From NCBI RefSeq assembly GCF_017916475.1, contig NZ_JAFMTB010000003.1, positions 346,009 through 410,008 on the forward strand: DNA of 64,000 bases, read 5' to 3'. Shown one piece after another: positions 25,070 to 34,052 of the stretch (positions are counted from its first letter, which is position 1; the number at the start of each line of letters is the position of its first letter). The stretch comes from Patulibacter sp. SYSU D01012. GTDB lineage: Bacteria > Actinomycetota > Thermoleophilia > Solirubrobacterales > Solirubrobacteraceae. A program made the translations under genes and the position numbers. Below the pieces are notes generated by a model that was not told the origin of the DNA, made no database searches, and worked only from the letters and a program-made list of their open reading frames with translations.

Positions 25070-26029
25070 ATGCGTGCCGCGACCATCAGGGACGGCGAGA
25101 TCGTCGTCGCCGACCATCCCGATCCCACGCCCGGCCACGGCGAGGTGCTCGTCCGCGTGCGAGCGGCGGGGCTCAACGGGGCCGACCTGCTGCAGAAGCA
25201 GGGCGGCTACCCGGCGCCGCCCGGCAGCCCGCCCGACATCCCCGGGCTGGAGTTCGCCGGCGAGGTCGTGGAGGTGGGCCCCGCCGCCGAGCGGTTCGCC
25301 GCGGGCGACGCGGTGGCGGGCATCGTCGGCGGCGGGGGACAGGCCGAGCTGCTGGTCGTGCACGAGCGGCAGATCACGCCGCTGCCCGAGGGACTGGACT
25401 GGCCCGAGGCGGGCGGCTTCTCCGAGGTGTTCACCACCGCCCACGACGCCCTGGCCACGCAGGCCGGGCTGCGTCCCGGCGAGCGGCTGCTCGTGCACGG
25501 CGGCGCGGGCGGCGTCGGCACTGCGGCCGTGCAGATCGGACGGGCGTTCGGGGCGCACGTGACGGCCACCGTCCGCAACGCCGAGCTGCGCAACCGCGTC
25601 GCGGCGCTCGGGGCGCACGAGGTGCTCGACCCCGCGGCCTTCGCGGCCAAGGACGGGCCCGACCTCGAGCCGTACGACGTCGTGCTCGAGCTCGTCGGCG
25701 CGCCGAACATGGGGGCCAACCTGCGCCGCCTGGCGACCGGCGGGCGGATCGCCGTGATCGGCGTCGGCGCCGGCCTGAAGGCCGAGGTCAACCTGCTCGC
25801 GCTGATGAACAAGCGCGCGAGCGTCATGGGGTCGACGCTGCGCGCCCGCCCGCTCGAGGGCAAGGCCGCGGCGGCGCGGGCGGTCGAGCGCGAGCTGCTG
25901 CCGCTCGTGGCCCGCGGCGACCTGCGCGTGCCGATCGCCGCCACCTACCCGCTCGACGCGGCCGCCGACGCGTACGCGCGCTTCGCGGCCGGCGGCAAGC
26001 TCGGCAAGGTCGTGCTGGAGATCGGCTGA
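25070..26029 (+). CDS. NADPH:quinone oxidoreductase-like (MDR family)
   Basis: 319-residue medium-chain dehydrogenase/reductase of the zinc-free quinone oxidoreductase branch. The GroES-like N-terminal domain runs to about 125 (GEVLVRVRAAGLNGADLLQK, then PGLEFAGEVVEVG); the Rossmann domain carries LLVHGGAGGVGTAAVQIGRA. No catalytic zinc cysteines are visible. It resembles PIG3/TP53I3-like and bacterial quinone reductases (the segments VMGSTLRARPLEGKAA and FAAGGKLGKVVLEIG are typical). It reduces quinones or enones with NADPH in the cytosol; the physiological substrate is not known. It is monocistronic, with a TACGGT box 6 bp before its ATG and a perfect hairpin after it. Confidence 0.92.
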   Translation: MRAATIRDGEIVVADHPDPTPGHGEVLVRVRAAGLNGADLLQKQGGYPAPPGSPPDIPGLEFAGEVVEVGPAAERFAAGDAVAGIVGGGGQAELLVVHERQITPLPEGLDWPEAGGFSEVFTTAHDALATQAGLRPGERLLVHGGAGGVGTAAVQIGRAFGAHVTATVRNAELRNRVAALGAHEVLDPAAFAAKDGPDLEPYDVVLELVGAPNMGANLRRLATGGRIAVIGVGAGLKAEVNLLALMNKRASVMGSTLRARPLEGKAAAARAVERELLPLVARGDLRVPIAATYPLDAAADAYARFAAGGKLGKVVLEIG

Positions 26030-26094
26030 CCGGGGCGGCGCGGCTGGGCGGTGGGGACGAGCCGGCCGGCGTCCACGCCCACGCCCACGCCCAC

Positions 26095-26122
26095 GTCGGC
26101 GCGGCGCCGGCGCCGCGCCGAC
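26095..26122. terminator. Perfect 28-bp palindromic terminator
   Basis: Arms of 14 bp (left arm GTCGGCGCGGCGCC, 26095-26108) meet with no spacer between the convergent oxidoreductase and membrane-protein genes, so it can serve both strands. Three CGCCCA units precede it. Confidence 0.65.
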
Positions 26123-26142
26123 CGAGCCGGCGCCCAGGGCCG

Positions 26143-26862
26143 TCAGCCGCGCTCGAGGCCGCCGGCCCGCCACCACGCCGGCAGGCGGTCGGCGACGCCG
26201 AGCAGGAAGCCCGCCGCGACGAACGCCGTCGCCGGCATCGCCCGGTCGGTCGCCCACTCCAGGACGTAGGCGGCGACGAGGCCGGCGGCCATCCCGGCGC
26301 ACGCGCCCCACGGCCGCAGCCGCTCGCGGACGGCGGACGCCTGCAGCGCCGCGAGGAACAGCACCGTCGCGATCGACAGCTGCCCCGCGGCGGTCTGTGC
26401 GCTCCACGACGGCAGCTCGAGGACGAGCGGGTCGCCCGGCGGGAGCGGCTGGGGCCACGTGCGGATCACGCTCGACGTGAGCGTCGTCGCGGCGTCGATG
26501 GTCCCGAGCACGAGCGGCAGCCCCAGGACGAACGCGCCCAGGTCGAAGACGCGGGCGAACGCCAGGCCCAGACCTATGGCGAGGAGCACCTCGGCGACCG
26601 TCCCGGCGCCACGCGCGTCGAGGGCCGTGGTCAGGACGGTCAGGACGGCGCCGACGGCCACGAGGGCCGCGACGCCGGGCGTCGTCCGCACCCGGTCGGC
26701 GAGCAGCGCCGCCAGCGCCGCCAGCAGCAGCAGCGGCGGCAGCGCCGCGACGAGCGCCGCGCGCCCCGGCGGCTGCAGCTCGGGCAGCGCGGGCGCCGCC
26801 GTCACCAGGACGGCCAGGGCCGCGAGGACGGCGAGCGGGGCGGCGGCGCGGCGCGGGCTCAA
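26143..26862 (-). CDS. Hypothetical polytopic membrane protein
   Basis: Unrecognised 239-residue protein, almost entirely hydrophobic with about seven predicted membrane segments (for example PLAVLAALAVLVTAAPALP, ALVAALPPLLLLAALAALL, VAALVAVGAVLTVLTTAL, AFVLGLPLVLGTI). It contains no conserved catalytic motif that I recognise and ends in RLPAWWRAGGLERG. The start is taken as TTG at 26862 because this TTGA overlaps the stop of the upstream UDG-like gene in the manner of ATGA coupling; the hydrophobic coding pattern begins right there. Alternative starts further in would remove the first segment. Confidence 0.7.
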   Translation of the reverse strand: MSPRRAAAPLAVLAALAVLVTAAPALPELQPPGRAALVAALPPLLLLAALAALLADRVRTTPGVAALVAVGAVLTVLTTALDARGAGTVAEVLLAIGLGLAFARVFDLGAFVLGLPLVLGTIDAATTLTSSVIRTWPQPLPPGDPLVLELPSWSAQTAAGQLSIATVLFLAALQASAVRERLRPWGACAGMAAGLVAAYVLEWATDRAMPATAFVAAGFLLGVADRLPAWWRAGGLERG

Positions 26863-27455
26863 TACGGCGGCAGGCGGTCGTGCCAGGCGCCGAGCTCGCG
26901 GAAGGCGGTCCAGAACGCCTGCTTGGCGGTCAGCTCGTCGAGCGCGTCGTCGAGCGGCGGGGTGACGAGCGCCTGCGTCGCCGGCGTGAAGCGCTGGACG
27001 ACGCCGGGCAGGTCGCGGACCGGCTCGGCGAGCGGCACGTCCAGGCCGTTGAGGACCTCGAGGGCGTCCGGCCCCATCACCACGACGATGCGCGGCTGGA
27101 CGATCGCGAGCTCCTCCGCCAGGACGCGGGCGCCCTCGGCGGCGAGCTCGGGCCCGGCGCCCGGCCACTTGTCGCAGAGCGTCCCGTAGACGGTGGTCGG
27201 GTCGATGCCCAGGCGCGCCAGGCTCTTCAGCAGCGCGGAGCCGGTGCGGCCGTAGAAGGCGACGCCCTCCTCGGCCTCGGCGCGGGTGGCGTGGTGCTTG
27301 AGCAGCAGGACGTCGGCCTGTGGATGGCCGGACCCGACGACGGCCACGCCCTCGCCGTCCGGACGCGCGTCCTGCACGTCGTGGTTGAGGGCGTTGATCT
27401 CGCGGATCGCGCGCTCGAGGTACTTCTCGTGGATCTCGTCGTCGGTCACGGGCAT
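26859..27455 (-). CDS. Divergent uracil-DNA glycosylase-superfamily protein
   Basis: 198-residue protein resembling the UDG superfamily (families 4/5) in its middle: FYGRTGSALLKSLARLGIDP corresponds to the GRxGxLL helix, VYGTLCDKWPG to the strand that normally holds the N-x-x-K segment, and AIVQPRIVVVMGPDALEVL to the conserved core strand. The usual motif 1 (GEAPG) is not present: VAVVGSGHPQADVLLLKHH stands there. The four iron-sulfur cysteines of family 4 are also missing, with a single Cys visible. Activity on uracil is therefore doubtful. Its stop overlaps the TTG of the membrane-protein gene. The ATG lacks a clear Shine-Dalgarno sequence. Confidence 0.75.
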   Translation of the reverse strand: MPVTDDEIHEKYLERAIREINALNHDVQDARPDGEGVAVVGSGHPQADVLLLKHHATRAEAEEGVAFYGRTGSALLKSLARLGIDPTTVYGTLCDKWPGAGPELAAEGARVLAEELAIVQPRIVVVMGPDALEVLNGLDVPLAEPVRDLPGVVQRFTPATQALVTPPLDDALDELTAKQAFWTAFRELGAWHDRLPPY

Positions 27456-27613
27456 CGCCGCGAGGTTTGGCCCGCGCGGGCCGCCGTCCTCGCGGATGCA
27501 GGGGGCGTTGCGGGCTGCAGCAATACATGCTGCACCACGCGGCGGGAAGGAGTTGCAGGATCGCCGCCGTCCGCGGGCGCGGAGGGCGGCGCGCCAGGCC
27601 GGCGGCGGAGCGC

Positions 27614-28408
27614 CTACGAGACGGCGCCGTCGGCGCCGGCGGGCTCGCGGCCGAACCGCCAGGCGTGCGGTCGCCGCTGGCCGAGCCAGCGCGCCACGAG
27701 CGCCGCGATGCCCACCGCGACGGCGCCGAGGATGCCGTCGATCAGGAAGTGGTTGCCGGTCGCCATCACGACGAACAGCACGACGAGCGGGTACAGCCCC
27801 CAGAAGATCCGCGTGATCCGGTGCTTCGACAGCCGCGCGAGCGGGATGCCGATCATCAGCGAGAAGCCGACGTGCATCGACGGCACCGCCGCGTACGGGT
27901 TGTAGAGGCGGTTGACCGTGTGGGTCTGGTCCGTCGGGTCGACGCCCGAGGCCGCCGCGACCGCGTCGTGGATCCCCAGGCCCGGCACCAGGCGCGGCGG
28001 GGCGGTGGGGAACAGCACGTAGCCCAGCAGCGCCAGGCACCACGCGCAGATGAACATGTTGCGCACGAACCCGAACGCCTGGTTGTGACGCAGGTAGATG
28101 TAGATCATCGCCCCGAACGTCACGGAGAACTGGGCGTTGACGTACATCAGGCTCGACGCGTCCATCAGCCCCGGCACGCTCGTCGCCGCGTGCTGGACGC
28201 TGCGCTCGATGTCGATGTGCAGGAGCCGCTCGGCCGAGACGATCCAGTCCGCGTTGGCGAACGCCCGGCTGGCGCCGAGCTGGTCGTTGATCAGCCCGCG
28301 CGTGTTCTGGTAGGCCGTGTACGCCGCGACGACGACGAGCAGCTGGATGACCGCGTCGAGGATCCCGTTGGGGAGGAAGCGGCGGCGGCGGGTGAGGACG
28401 TCGGGCAT
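27614..28408 (-). CDS. PAP2/Aur1-like membrane phosphatase or phosphotransferase
   Basis: 264-residue integral membrane protein with about six segments. The active-site pieces are NPYAAVPSMHVGFS (catalytic-site His) and MATGNHFLIDGILG (His and Asp), which place it in the PAP2 superfamily branch that includes fungal inositol-phosphorylceramide synthase Aur1. The first PAP2 motif (KxxxxxxRP) is not evident, as in other Aur1-like proteins. It may move or remove a phosphate or phosphoinositol group on a lipid at the outer face of the membrane. It follows the large membrane-protein gene by 38 bp on the same strand. Nearby ino1 and a CDP-alcohol phosphatidyltransferase fit an inositol-lipid role (inference). 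Confidence 0.86.
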   Translation of the reverse strand: MPDVLTRRRRFLPNGILDAVIQLLVVVAAYTAYQNTRGLINDQLGASRAFANADWIVSAERLLHIDIERSVQHAATSVPGLMDASSLMYVNAQFSVTFGAMIYIYLRHNQAFGFVRNMFICAWCLALLGYVLFPTAPPRLVPGLGIHDAVAAASGVDPTDQTHTVNRLYNPYAAVPSMHVGFSLMIGIPLARLSKHRITRIFWGLYPLVVLFVVMATGNHFLIDGILGAVAVGIAALVARWLGQRRPHAWRFGREPAGADGAVS

Positions 28409-28446
28409 GGCGGGACGGGGTCGGGGCGACCCTCTCCGCGGGGCGG

Positions 28447-30141
28447 CTACCCGGAGCAGCCGGCCGGCGCGGCGCGTCGCCAGGGCACGGCGAGACCCGT
28501 GCCCACGTCCACGGTACCGCGAACCGCCGCCCGCATCCGTGTCCATCCTCCCGGAGCCTCGTGCAGGCAGACCCCGCGGGTCGCGCGCAGGTAGGGGCTC
28601 CAGCGGATCCGCAGGTCGACGGTGCCGGGGCGGGGGAGGGCGACGCGCAGGCCCCCGGGACGCATGCGGACGACGCGGGGAGGCGGCCCGCCGCGACCGT
28701 CCGTCCAGGCCGCGAGCGGCCGCGGGCGGTCGACGCGCCACAGGACGTAGTCCGGCGTGCGGCGGGCGAGCGTCAGCCCCGGCACGGCGCCGGCGCGCAG
28801 CAGCGCGACCTCGTCGCGGGACGCGGGGTCGGGCGTCGCGTCGGTCAGCGCCACCCAGCCGACGGCCTGGTCGTCGAGCCAGCGCCGGTACGCCGTGCCC
28901 GTCAGCGGGCCGTGGCGCAGGTCGTCGTAGAAGAGCGGGTTGCGGTCGCGGTCGAGCTGGCGCACCCAGCCGCGGGCGAGCGGCACGTCGTCCGGGATCC
29001 AGCGCGCCTCGCCGCGGCGGGCCGCGGGCGGCACCTCGACGCGGGTCGGCGCCGCGGCGACCCGGGCGCGCAGCTCGTCGGCGAGCGGGCGCCAGTGGGC
29101 GGCGTTGGCGCTCGGGTCCCCGTACGCCTGCGCCGCGTCGCGGACCGGCGGGTACCACTGCCAGTAGAGGAACGGCACGGCCAGGAGCGCGAGGGCGAGG
29201 GGCCGCCGGCCCCAGAGCGCGCCGGCCAGCAGCGGCCCGCCGGCCAGGGCGGCCAGCCGGGTGGCGTTGCCGCCCATCGGCGTCGGCAGCAGGCCGGACG
29301 CGAGGACCGCCGCCAGGTACAGCGCCGCGCCCGCCCGCAGCACGCGCTGGTCGCGGGGCAGGACGAGGACGCAGGCGGCGAGCGCCACGACCGCGGGCCA
29401 CAGGGCGGAGGCGACGAACGGCTCGGTGCCGCCGGTGGGGAAGCCGAGCGCCAGGACGCAGGCGGCGACGAAGGCCGCGACCGTCAGGACGGCGGGCGTG
29501 CGCCGGGCGCCGCGCGGCGTCGCGACCGTCCACGCCGCGCCGGCCATCGCCAGGAAGAGGGCGGCGACGGGCGAGCCCAGCGCGGTGAGCGCCGCCCCGG
29601 CGACGACGGCGGCCGTGCGAGCGGGGGTGCGGGCGGCGGTGCCGCGGGGCGAGGGCGGGGCCGCCGGGGGCGCACGGTCGGGATCGGCGGCGGGGGCGGG
29701 CCGGCCGGCGGGTGGACGGCGTCCGGGGGCCGTGGCGACGACGAGCGTCCCGAGGCCGCAGGCGGCGCCGAGCAGGAAGGCGACGCGACCGGTGAACAGC
29801 AGCCCCCCGGCGCCGGCGGCGAACCACCACGCGGCGACCAGGCCCGGCGTCCCCGGCCAGGCGGCGCGCGCGAGCCGGCCGAACGCCCACGCGGCCGCCA
29901 CGGCCGACAGCGCCCCGATGAGCGGCGCACCGAGGACCAGGCCGAGCACGGGCAGCAGCACGCTGTAGCCGGGCAGGTGGTGGCCGCCGAACCAGGACAG
30001 GTCGACGAGCCAGGCGCCGTCGCCGCCCAGCGGCACGCGGTGCGCCTGGGCGGCCAGGTCGGTCGTCGCGGGGGTGGCGAGCAGGAACGCGACGGCCAGC
30101 AGGACCGTCAGCGCCCACGGCGGGGGTAGGCGCCGCGGCAC
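28447..30141 (-). CDS. Large polytopic membrane protein with extracellular domain
   Basis: 564 residues: an N-terminal region of roughly ten hydrophobic segments interrupted by a Pro/Arg-rich loop, then a soluble C-terminal domain of about 220 residues rich in Trp, Tyr and Arg (FLYWQWYPPVRDAAQ, GWVRQLDRDRNPLFYDDLRH, VGWVALTDATPD). The overall layout resembles lipid-linked-sugar (GT-C-like) membrane transferases or their accessory proteins, but no DxD-type first loop is clear and I cannot assign a family. The GTG start is 2 bp after the stop of the glycosyltransferase-PHP gene, making a tight operon with it and with the PAP2 gene. Confidence 0.78.
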   Translation of the reverse strand: MPRRLPPPWALTVLLAVAFLLATPATTDLAAQAHRVPLGGDGAWLVDLSWFGGHHLPGYSVLLPVLGLVLGAPLIGALSAVAAAWAFGRLARAAWPGTPGLVAAWWFAAGAGGLLFTGRVAFLLGAACGLGTLVVATAPGRRPPAGRPAPAADPDRAPPAAPPSPRGTAARTPARTAAVVAGAALTALGSPVAALFLAMAGAAWTVATPRGARRTPAVLTVAAFVAACVLALGFPTGGTEPFVASALWPAVVALAACVLVLPRDQRVLRAGAALYLAAVLASGLLPTPMGGNATRLAALAGGPLLAGALWGRRPLALALLAVPFLYWQWYPPVRDAAQAYGDPSANAAHWRPLADELRARVAAAPTRVEVPPAARRGEARWIPDDVPLARGWVRQLDRDRNPLFYDDLRHGPLTGTAYRRWLDDQAVGWVALTDATPDPASRDEVALLRAGAVPGLTLARRTPDYVLWRVDRPRPLAAWTDGRGGPPPRVVRMRPGGLRVALPRPGTVDLRIRWSPYLRATRGVCLHEAPGGWTRMRAAVRGTVDVGTGLAVPWRRAAPAGCSG

Positions 30142-30143
30142 GC

Positions 30144-32210
30144 TCAGCCGCGCGTGGCCTTGCGCACCCGGTGCTCGCGGACGATGCGGCGGGCGGGGGC
30201 GGGGGTCGCGACGGTCTCGAGGAACTTGAGCGCCTGGACGTAGACGAGCGTGCCGGACTTCGTCCCGATCCGGGCCTGCGCGAGGGCGGCGAGGAACTCC
30301 TCCGGGCCGTCGAAGTCCGGCATCGTCACGCGCACGGAGCCGAGGCCCTGGGCGACGTGCGAGTCCGATCCGGCGCCGGCCACCATGCGGTACTTCGCGG
30401 CGAAGCGCGCCGCCTCCTCGTTGAAGGAGCCGATCGCCACGCGCGGGTTGAACACCTCGACGGCGTCGATGTCGTCGACGATGTCGAGCATGTGCTCGTA
30501 GTCCGGCACGGAGTGCATGCGGTCGAACGGGTGCGGCACGTACACCAGCCCGCCCTGGCGGCGGATGTCGGCGATCGCCTCCTGCAGCGTCACGCCCTTG
30601 GGGATCCGCTCCTGCAGGAACAGGCCGATGACCTCGCCCTGGTCGGCCGTCTTGACCTCTTCGCCGACGATGACCTTGACCCCGTACTCGGCCGCCTTCG
30701 CGGCCGCCTCGAAGGCGCCGGACACCTCGTTGTGGTCCGTCACCGCGATCGCGCCGAGGCCTTGCCGGCGCGCGGCGTCGAGCAGCACCTCGACCGGCGT
30801 GGCGCAGTCGCCGGAGTGGTCGGTGTGCATGTGCAGGTCGACGTCGATCCAGCGCCGCTCGCGCAGGCGCGCCACGAGGGCGGGATCGAAGCGGTCCGGG
30901 TCGTGGCGGCGGCCGCGCAGGGCGGCGTAGCGCTCCTGCACCCAGTCGGCGTAGGCGGTCCAGCCCCCGGGCGCGACGGGGTCCTCGCTCGCGGCGGCGC
31001 GCAGGTCGCCGCGCAGGCGGGGGTCGCGCAGCAGGCGCTCGAGCTGCGCGACGAGCACGTCGGCGTCGCCGGGCTCGAAGAGCAGCCCCCGCCGGCCGCC
31101 GTCGGTCAGCTCGTCGTGGACGTCGATGCGGCTGGCGACCGGGAGGACGCCGCGGTCGAGCGCCTCGACGAGCACGTGCGGGGCGGGTCGGGCGCCGTTC
31201 GACGCCAGGATCACGACGTCGGCGTCCGCCGGCAGCGCCCCGCCGGCCTGCACGCGCACGCGGTCGCGCAGCGCGGCGGGCAGGCCGACGGGCCCGGCGA
31301 GCAGCGCGTCCTCCTCCGGCGCCAGGACGGTGGCCCGCCACGGCAGCGCCGGATCCAGGCGCCGCAGCGCCCGCAGCGCCAGCCGGCGTGCGGGGCGCTC
31401 CTCGTCGAGCGGCACGACGACGTGCAGGGGCCGCGGGGCCGCGAGCGCGGTCGACGCGGCCGGGGCCGGGGCGGCGGAGGCGCCGGCGACCGTGGCCGCG
31501 CGGAGGCTGGCGCCGGCCGGGGACGGGGCCGGGGACGGGCCGGCGGGCGCGGCGGGCGCGGCGGCGCCCGGGCCGCGGCGGCCGGCGAGCGGGGACGGCG
31601 GCACCCGCGGCGTGTAGCCCGCCCCGATCGGGAAGGAGCGGGCGACCAGCGCGGCGGTGGCGGCGCTGGCCGTCAGGCGCTCGTCGAGCCGCCCGAGCAG
31701 CCGCTCGGAGCGCTTGCGTCGGACGCCGCCGCCGCTCGGGCTGCCCGAGCCCATGCCGGCGATGAACCGCTCGGCGGGCAGGTGGAAGGTGCCCACGTTC
31801 AGCGTCCGGCTGTGGCGCAGCGCGGCCGTGCACACGGACGGGCCGAACGGCTCGTGCACGTGGACGAGGTCGAACGGGATGGCGGTGAGGGCGTCCTCGA
31901 CGGCGCGGGCGGCGTCGACGGCCAGGGTGGGCGCCCGGTCGACGCCGGGGATCGCGGGCAGCGCCTCGCCGACCGCGAGCACCACGGGGGGCGCGCCCGG
32001 CGCGGGCAACAGCGACGCCGGGTCCTCGGCCAGCCGGCGGCGGGTGTCCCCGACGCGCGCGTGCGTCCGTGACGCCGCCAGGACGGCGACCCGGTGCCCG
32101 CGGCCGGCCAGCTCGTCGGCGAGCCGCAGCACGTGCTGCGTGACGGGATGGTCCGCCTCGAGCGGGTACGGCGTGACCTGGGCGATCGCCAGCGACTCGA
32201 CGGGGCGCAC
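30144..32210 (-). CDS. Glycosyltransferase (GT-B) fused to PHP phosphoesterase
   Basis: 688 residues in two parts. Residues 1-450 resemble a GT4-type transferase: IAQVTPYPLEADHPVTQHV with LADELAGRGHRVAVLA, then FDLVHVHEPFGP and GTFHLP, and a C-terminal PHVLVEALDRGVLPVAS plus RGLLFEPGDADVL that mirror the sugar-nucleotide site, though with one of the usual two glutamates. An Ala/Pro linker interrupts it. Residues about 454-688 are a PHP domain with metal motifs DLHMHTDHSGD, AVTDHN, VGEEVKT, VYVPHPFD and GAGSDSH. The GTG start follows TATGCT by exactly 6 bp. Suggested role: sugar transfer onto an envelope lipid, with a coupled phosphatase; inference only. Confidence 0.85.
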   Translation of the reverse strand: MRPVESLAIAQVTPYPLEADHPVTQHVLRLADELAGRGHRVAVLAASRTHARVGDTRRRLAEDPASLLPAPGAPPVVLAVGEALPAIPGVDRAPTLAVDAARAVEDALTAIPFDLVHVHEPFGPSVCTAALRHSRTLNVGTFHLPAERFIAGMGSGSPSGGGVRRKRSERLLGRLDERLTASAATAALVARSFPIGAGYTPRVPPSPLAGRRGPGAAAPAAPAGPSPAPSPAGASLRAATVAGASAAPAPAASTALAAPRPLHVVVPLDEERPARRLALRALRRLDPALPWRATVLAPEEDALLAGPVGLPAALRDRVRVQAGGALPADADVVILASNGARPAPHVLVEALDRGVLPVASRIDVHDELTDGGRRGLLFEPGDADVLVAQLERLLRDPRLRGDLRAAASEDPVAPGGWTAYADWVQERYAALRGRRHDPDRFDPALVARLRERRWIDVDLHMHTDHSGDCATPVEVLLDAARRQGLGAIAVTDHNEVSGAFEAAAKAAEYGVKVIVGEEVKTADQGEVIGLFLQERIPKGVTLQEAIADIRRQGGLVYVPHPFDRMHSVPDYEHMLDIVDDIDAVEVFNPRVAIGSFNEEAARFAAKYRMVAGAGSDSHVAQGLGSVRVTMPDFDGPEEFLAALAQARIGTKSGTLVYVQALKFLETVATPAPARRIVREHRVRKATRG

Positions 32211-32216
32211 GCAAGC

Positions 32217-32222
32217 AGCATA
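32217..32222 (-). promoter_or_regulatory. -10 box TATGCT, GT-PHP operon
   Basis: TATGCT lies exactly 6 bp before the GTG at 32210, predicting a leaderless polycistronic mRNA for the GT-PHP, membrane-protein and PAP2 genes. Confidence 0.5.
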
Positions 32223-32334
32223 GGCCGGTCGGCGGGCGGCGCGGCGGCGTGGCGCGGTGCCGCGACCGGATCGGCACAGGTTCGGCACGGATCGTCCGCC
32301 ACGCGCGACGCGTGGGTCGGCAGGGTGGGGCGGG

Positions 32335-33321
32335 ATGAACGACCTGGTGGGAACGCACGGGCGCGTCGTGCCGCGCGTCGACGGGGCGGCGAGGCGCACG
32401 CCGGGGCTCCGCGCGCTCCGCCGGACCCGGGCGGCGGAGCTCGCAGCGCAGCAGCACGGCGTCGTCTCCCGCGCGCAGCTCCTGGGTCTCGGCTTCTCCC
32501 CCAGCGCGGTCGACCGGGCGATTCGGGCCGGCGAGCTCCGCGTGGTCCACGCCGGCGTCTACGTGCTCGGGCCGCTCCCGGTGACCTGGCGCGGACGCCT
32601 GATGGCCGCGGTGCTGGCGGCGGGGCCGGGCGCCGCCGTCAGCCACCGCAGCGCGGCGCAGCTCCACGGGCTGCTGGACGGCGGGGCGGGACCGGTGCAC
32701 GTCGTCACCCCGCGGCGCGGCCCGCGTCGACCGGGCGTCCGCGGCCATCGCGCCCGCGCTCTGGGACCGGACGACGTCACCGAGGTCGACGGCATCCCGG
32801 TGGTGACCGTCGCGCGTGCGCTTCTGGACCTCGCGGCAGACGGACGCCCCGGCGAGGCGGAGCGAGCCTGGCGGCGGGCCGACCAGTTGCGGGTGCTCGA
32901 CACGGCAGCGATCGCGCGCGTGCTCGTCGGCGGCCGGCGGGGCGCGGCGGTCGTCCGCCGGTTGGCGCACGAGGCGGCGGGCGGAGCGTTCGGCGGGCTC
33001 ACCCGCAACGAGCTGGAGCTCCTCTTCGTGGAGGCCGCGCACGTGGGCGGCCTGCCCGTTCCCGTGATGAACGCGCCGATGGTGCTCGCCGGGCGACCGG
33101 TCGTGCTCGACGCCGTGTGGTGGCACGACCGGGTCGTGGTCGAGCTGGACGGGTGGGAGACCCACGGCACGCGGGCCGCCTTCGAGGCCGACCGACAGCG
33201 CGACGCCGAGCTGCTTCGTGCCGGCTACCGGGTGGTGCGCTTCACCTGGCGGCGGGTCGTGTCCGAGCCGGACGTCGTGGTGGCCACGCTCCGGGACGTC
33301 CTCCGCAGACCGGCGCGGTAG
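32335..33321 (+). CDS. AbiEi-like winged-helix protein with DUF559/Vsr-type domain
   Basis: 328 residues. The N-terminal part (LAAQQHGVVSRAQLLGLGFS, then IRAGELRVVHAGVYVLG) is the winged-helix domain of AbiEi antitoxins; the middle includes AVLAAGPGAAVSHRSAAQLHGL and VVTVARALLDLA, usual in this family. The C-terminal part (LDAVWWHDRVVVELDGWETH, then RQRDAELLRAGYRVVRFTW) resembles the DUF559/Vsr-like PDDEXK fold, with Asp and Glu-x-Asp. No AbiEii toxin gene is adjacent, so it is an orphan; such proteins are common in actinobacteria and their role is open. A CAGGGT box lies 8 bp before the ATG. Confidence 0.85.
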   Translation: MNDLVGTHGRVVPRVDGAARRTPGLRALRRTRAAELAAQQHGVVSRAQLLGLGFSPSAVDRAIRAGELRVVHAGVYVLGPLPVTWRGRLMAAVLAAGPGAAVSHRSAAQLHGLLDGGAGPVHVVTPRRGPRRPGVRGHRARALGPDDVTEVDGIPVVTVARALLDLAADGRPGEAERAWRRADQLRVLDTAAIARVLVGGRRGAAVVRRLAHEAAGGAFGGLTRNELELLFVEAAHVGGLPVPVMNAPMVLAGRPVVLDAVWWHDRVVVELDGWETHGTRAAFEADRQRDAELLRAGYRVVRFTWRRVVSEPDVVVATLRDVLRRPAR

Positions 33322-33654
33322 GAGGTCGACCCCGGCGCGCGCTCGCCCCGGGGCGCGCTCGCCCCGGGGCGCAGGCCGGTGCCCCGGGCGAGGCGCCTCG
33401 TCCGGGAAGGAGCCAGGAGGTCGGAGGACGGGCAGGGAGCGGCCGACGGCCGCAGGCCTGGTCCGTTCCGGCATGGCCGCTCCCGGCGGTGACGTCCGCC
33501 GATCGCGGCGTATGGCGGCGGAAGGGCCGGCCGGGCGCTCGACGCGGAGCGGCTCGTGGTCGGACGAGACCGACCGGCGTCGCGCGGCGTTCGCCGGCAT
33601 CGAGCCGAGCCGGTCCCCTCGGGTGCGGTCGATCGGCGTCGCGCGATCTCGGGC

Positions 33655-33693
33655 GGGGTCGATCTGCGTCGACGTGCGACGCCGATCGGCTCC
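33655..33693. repeat. Imperfect hairpin element, copy 2
   Basis: Left arm GGGGTCGATCTGCGTCG (33655-33671), loop of 5, right arm CGACGCCGATCGGCTCC (33677-33693). It is the same structure, loop length and nearly the same sequence as at 9403-9441. A forward half-copy (GGTCGATCGGCGTCG) precedes it at about 33627. Confidence 0.8.
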
Positions 33694-33900
33694 GCCCCCG
33701 GGTGACCGACGTGGATCGGCTCCGCCCCCGGGTGACCGACGCGGATCGGCCCCGTCCGGGGGTGACCGACGCGGATCGGCCCCGCCCCCGGGAGTGACCG
33801 ACGCCAATCGACCCCGCCCCGCGGGTGACCGACGCGGATCGGCCCCGCCCGGGGGTGACCGACGCCAATCGGCCCCGCCCGGGGGTGCCCGACGCACTTC
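33678..33900. repeat. 30-bp tandem repeat, about eight copies
   Basis: Consensus GACGCGGATCGGCCCCGCCC followed by GGGGGTGACC. The GATC (or AATC) core falls at 33684, 33714, 33744, 33774, 33806, 33837 and 33867, with a degraded copy at 33897. Two units of the same consensus occur at 9426-9475. Confidence 0.85.
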
Positions 33901-34052
33901 GCCCGCGCGGCGCCCCGAAGCGGGCCCCCGCGGCGGGGCCTGGCGCGACCCGCTCCCCGACGCGAGCCGCTCCCGGCGCGAGGCCACCCCCGGCGCGAGG
34001 CCACCCCCGGCGCGCCCCCCCCCGCCCGCGGCGCCCCCCCCCAGGACGACGC

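Noticed and set aside
33678-33900. The 30-bp repeats as a CRISPR array
   Set aside because: The units are directly adjacent with no unique spacers, and there are no cas genes.
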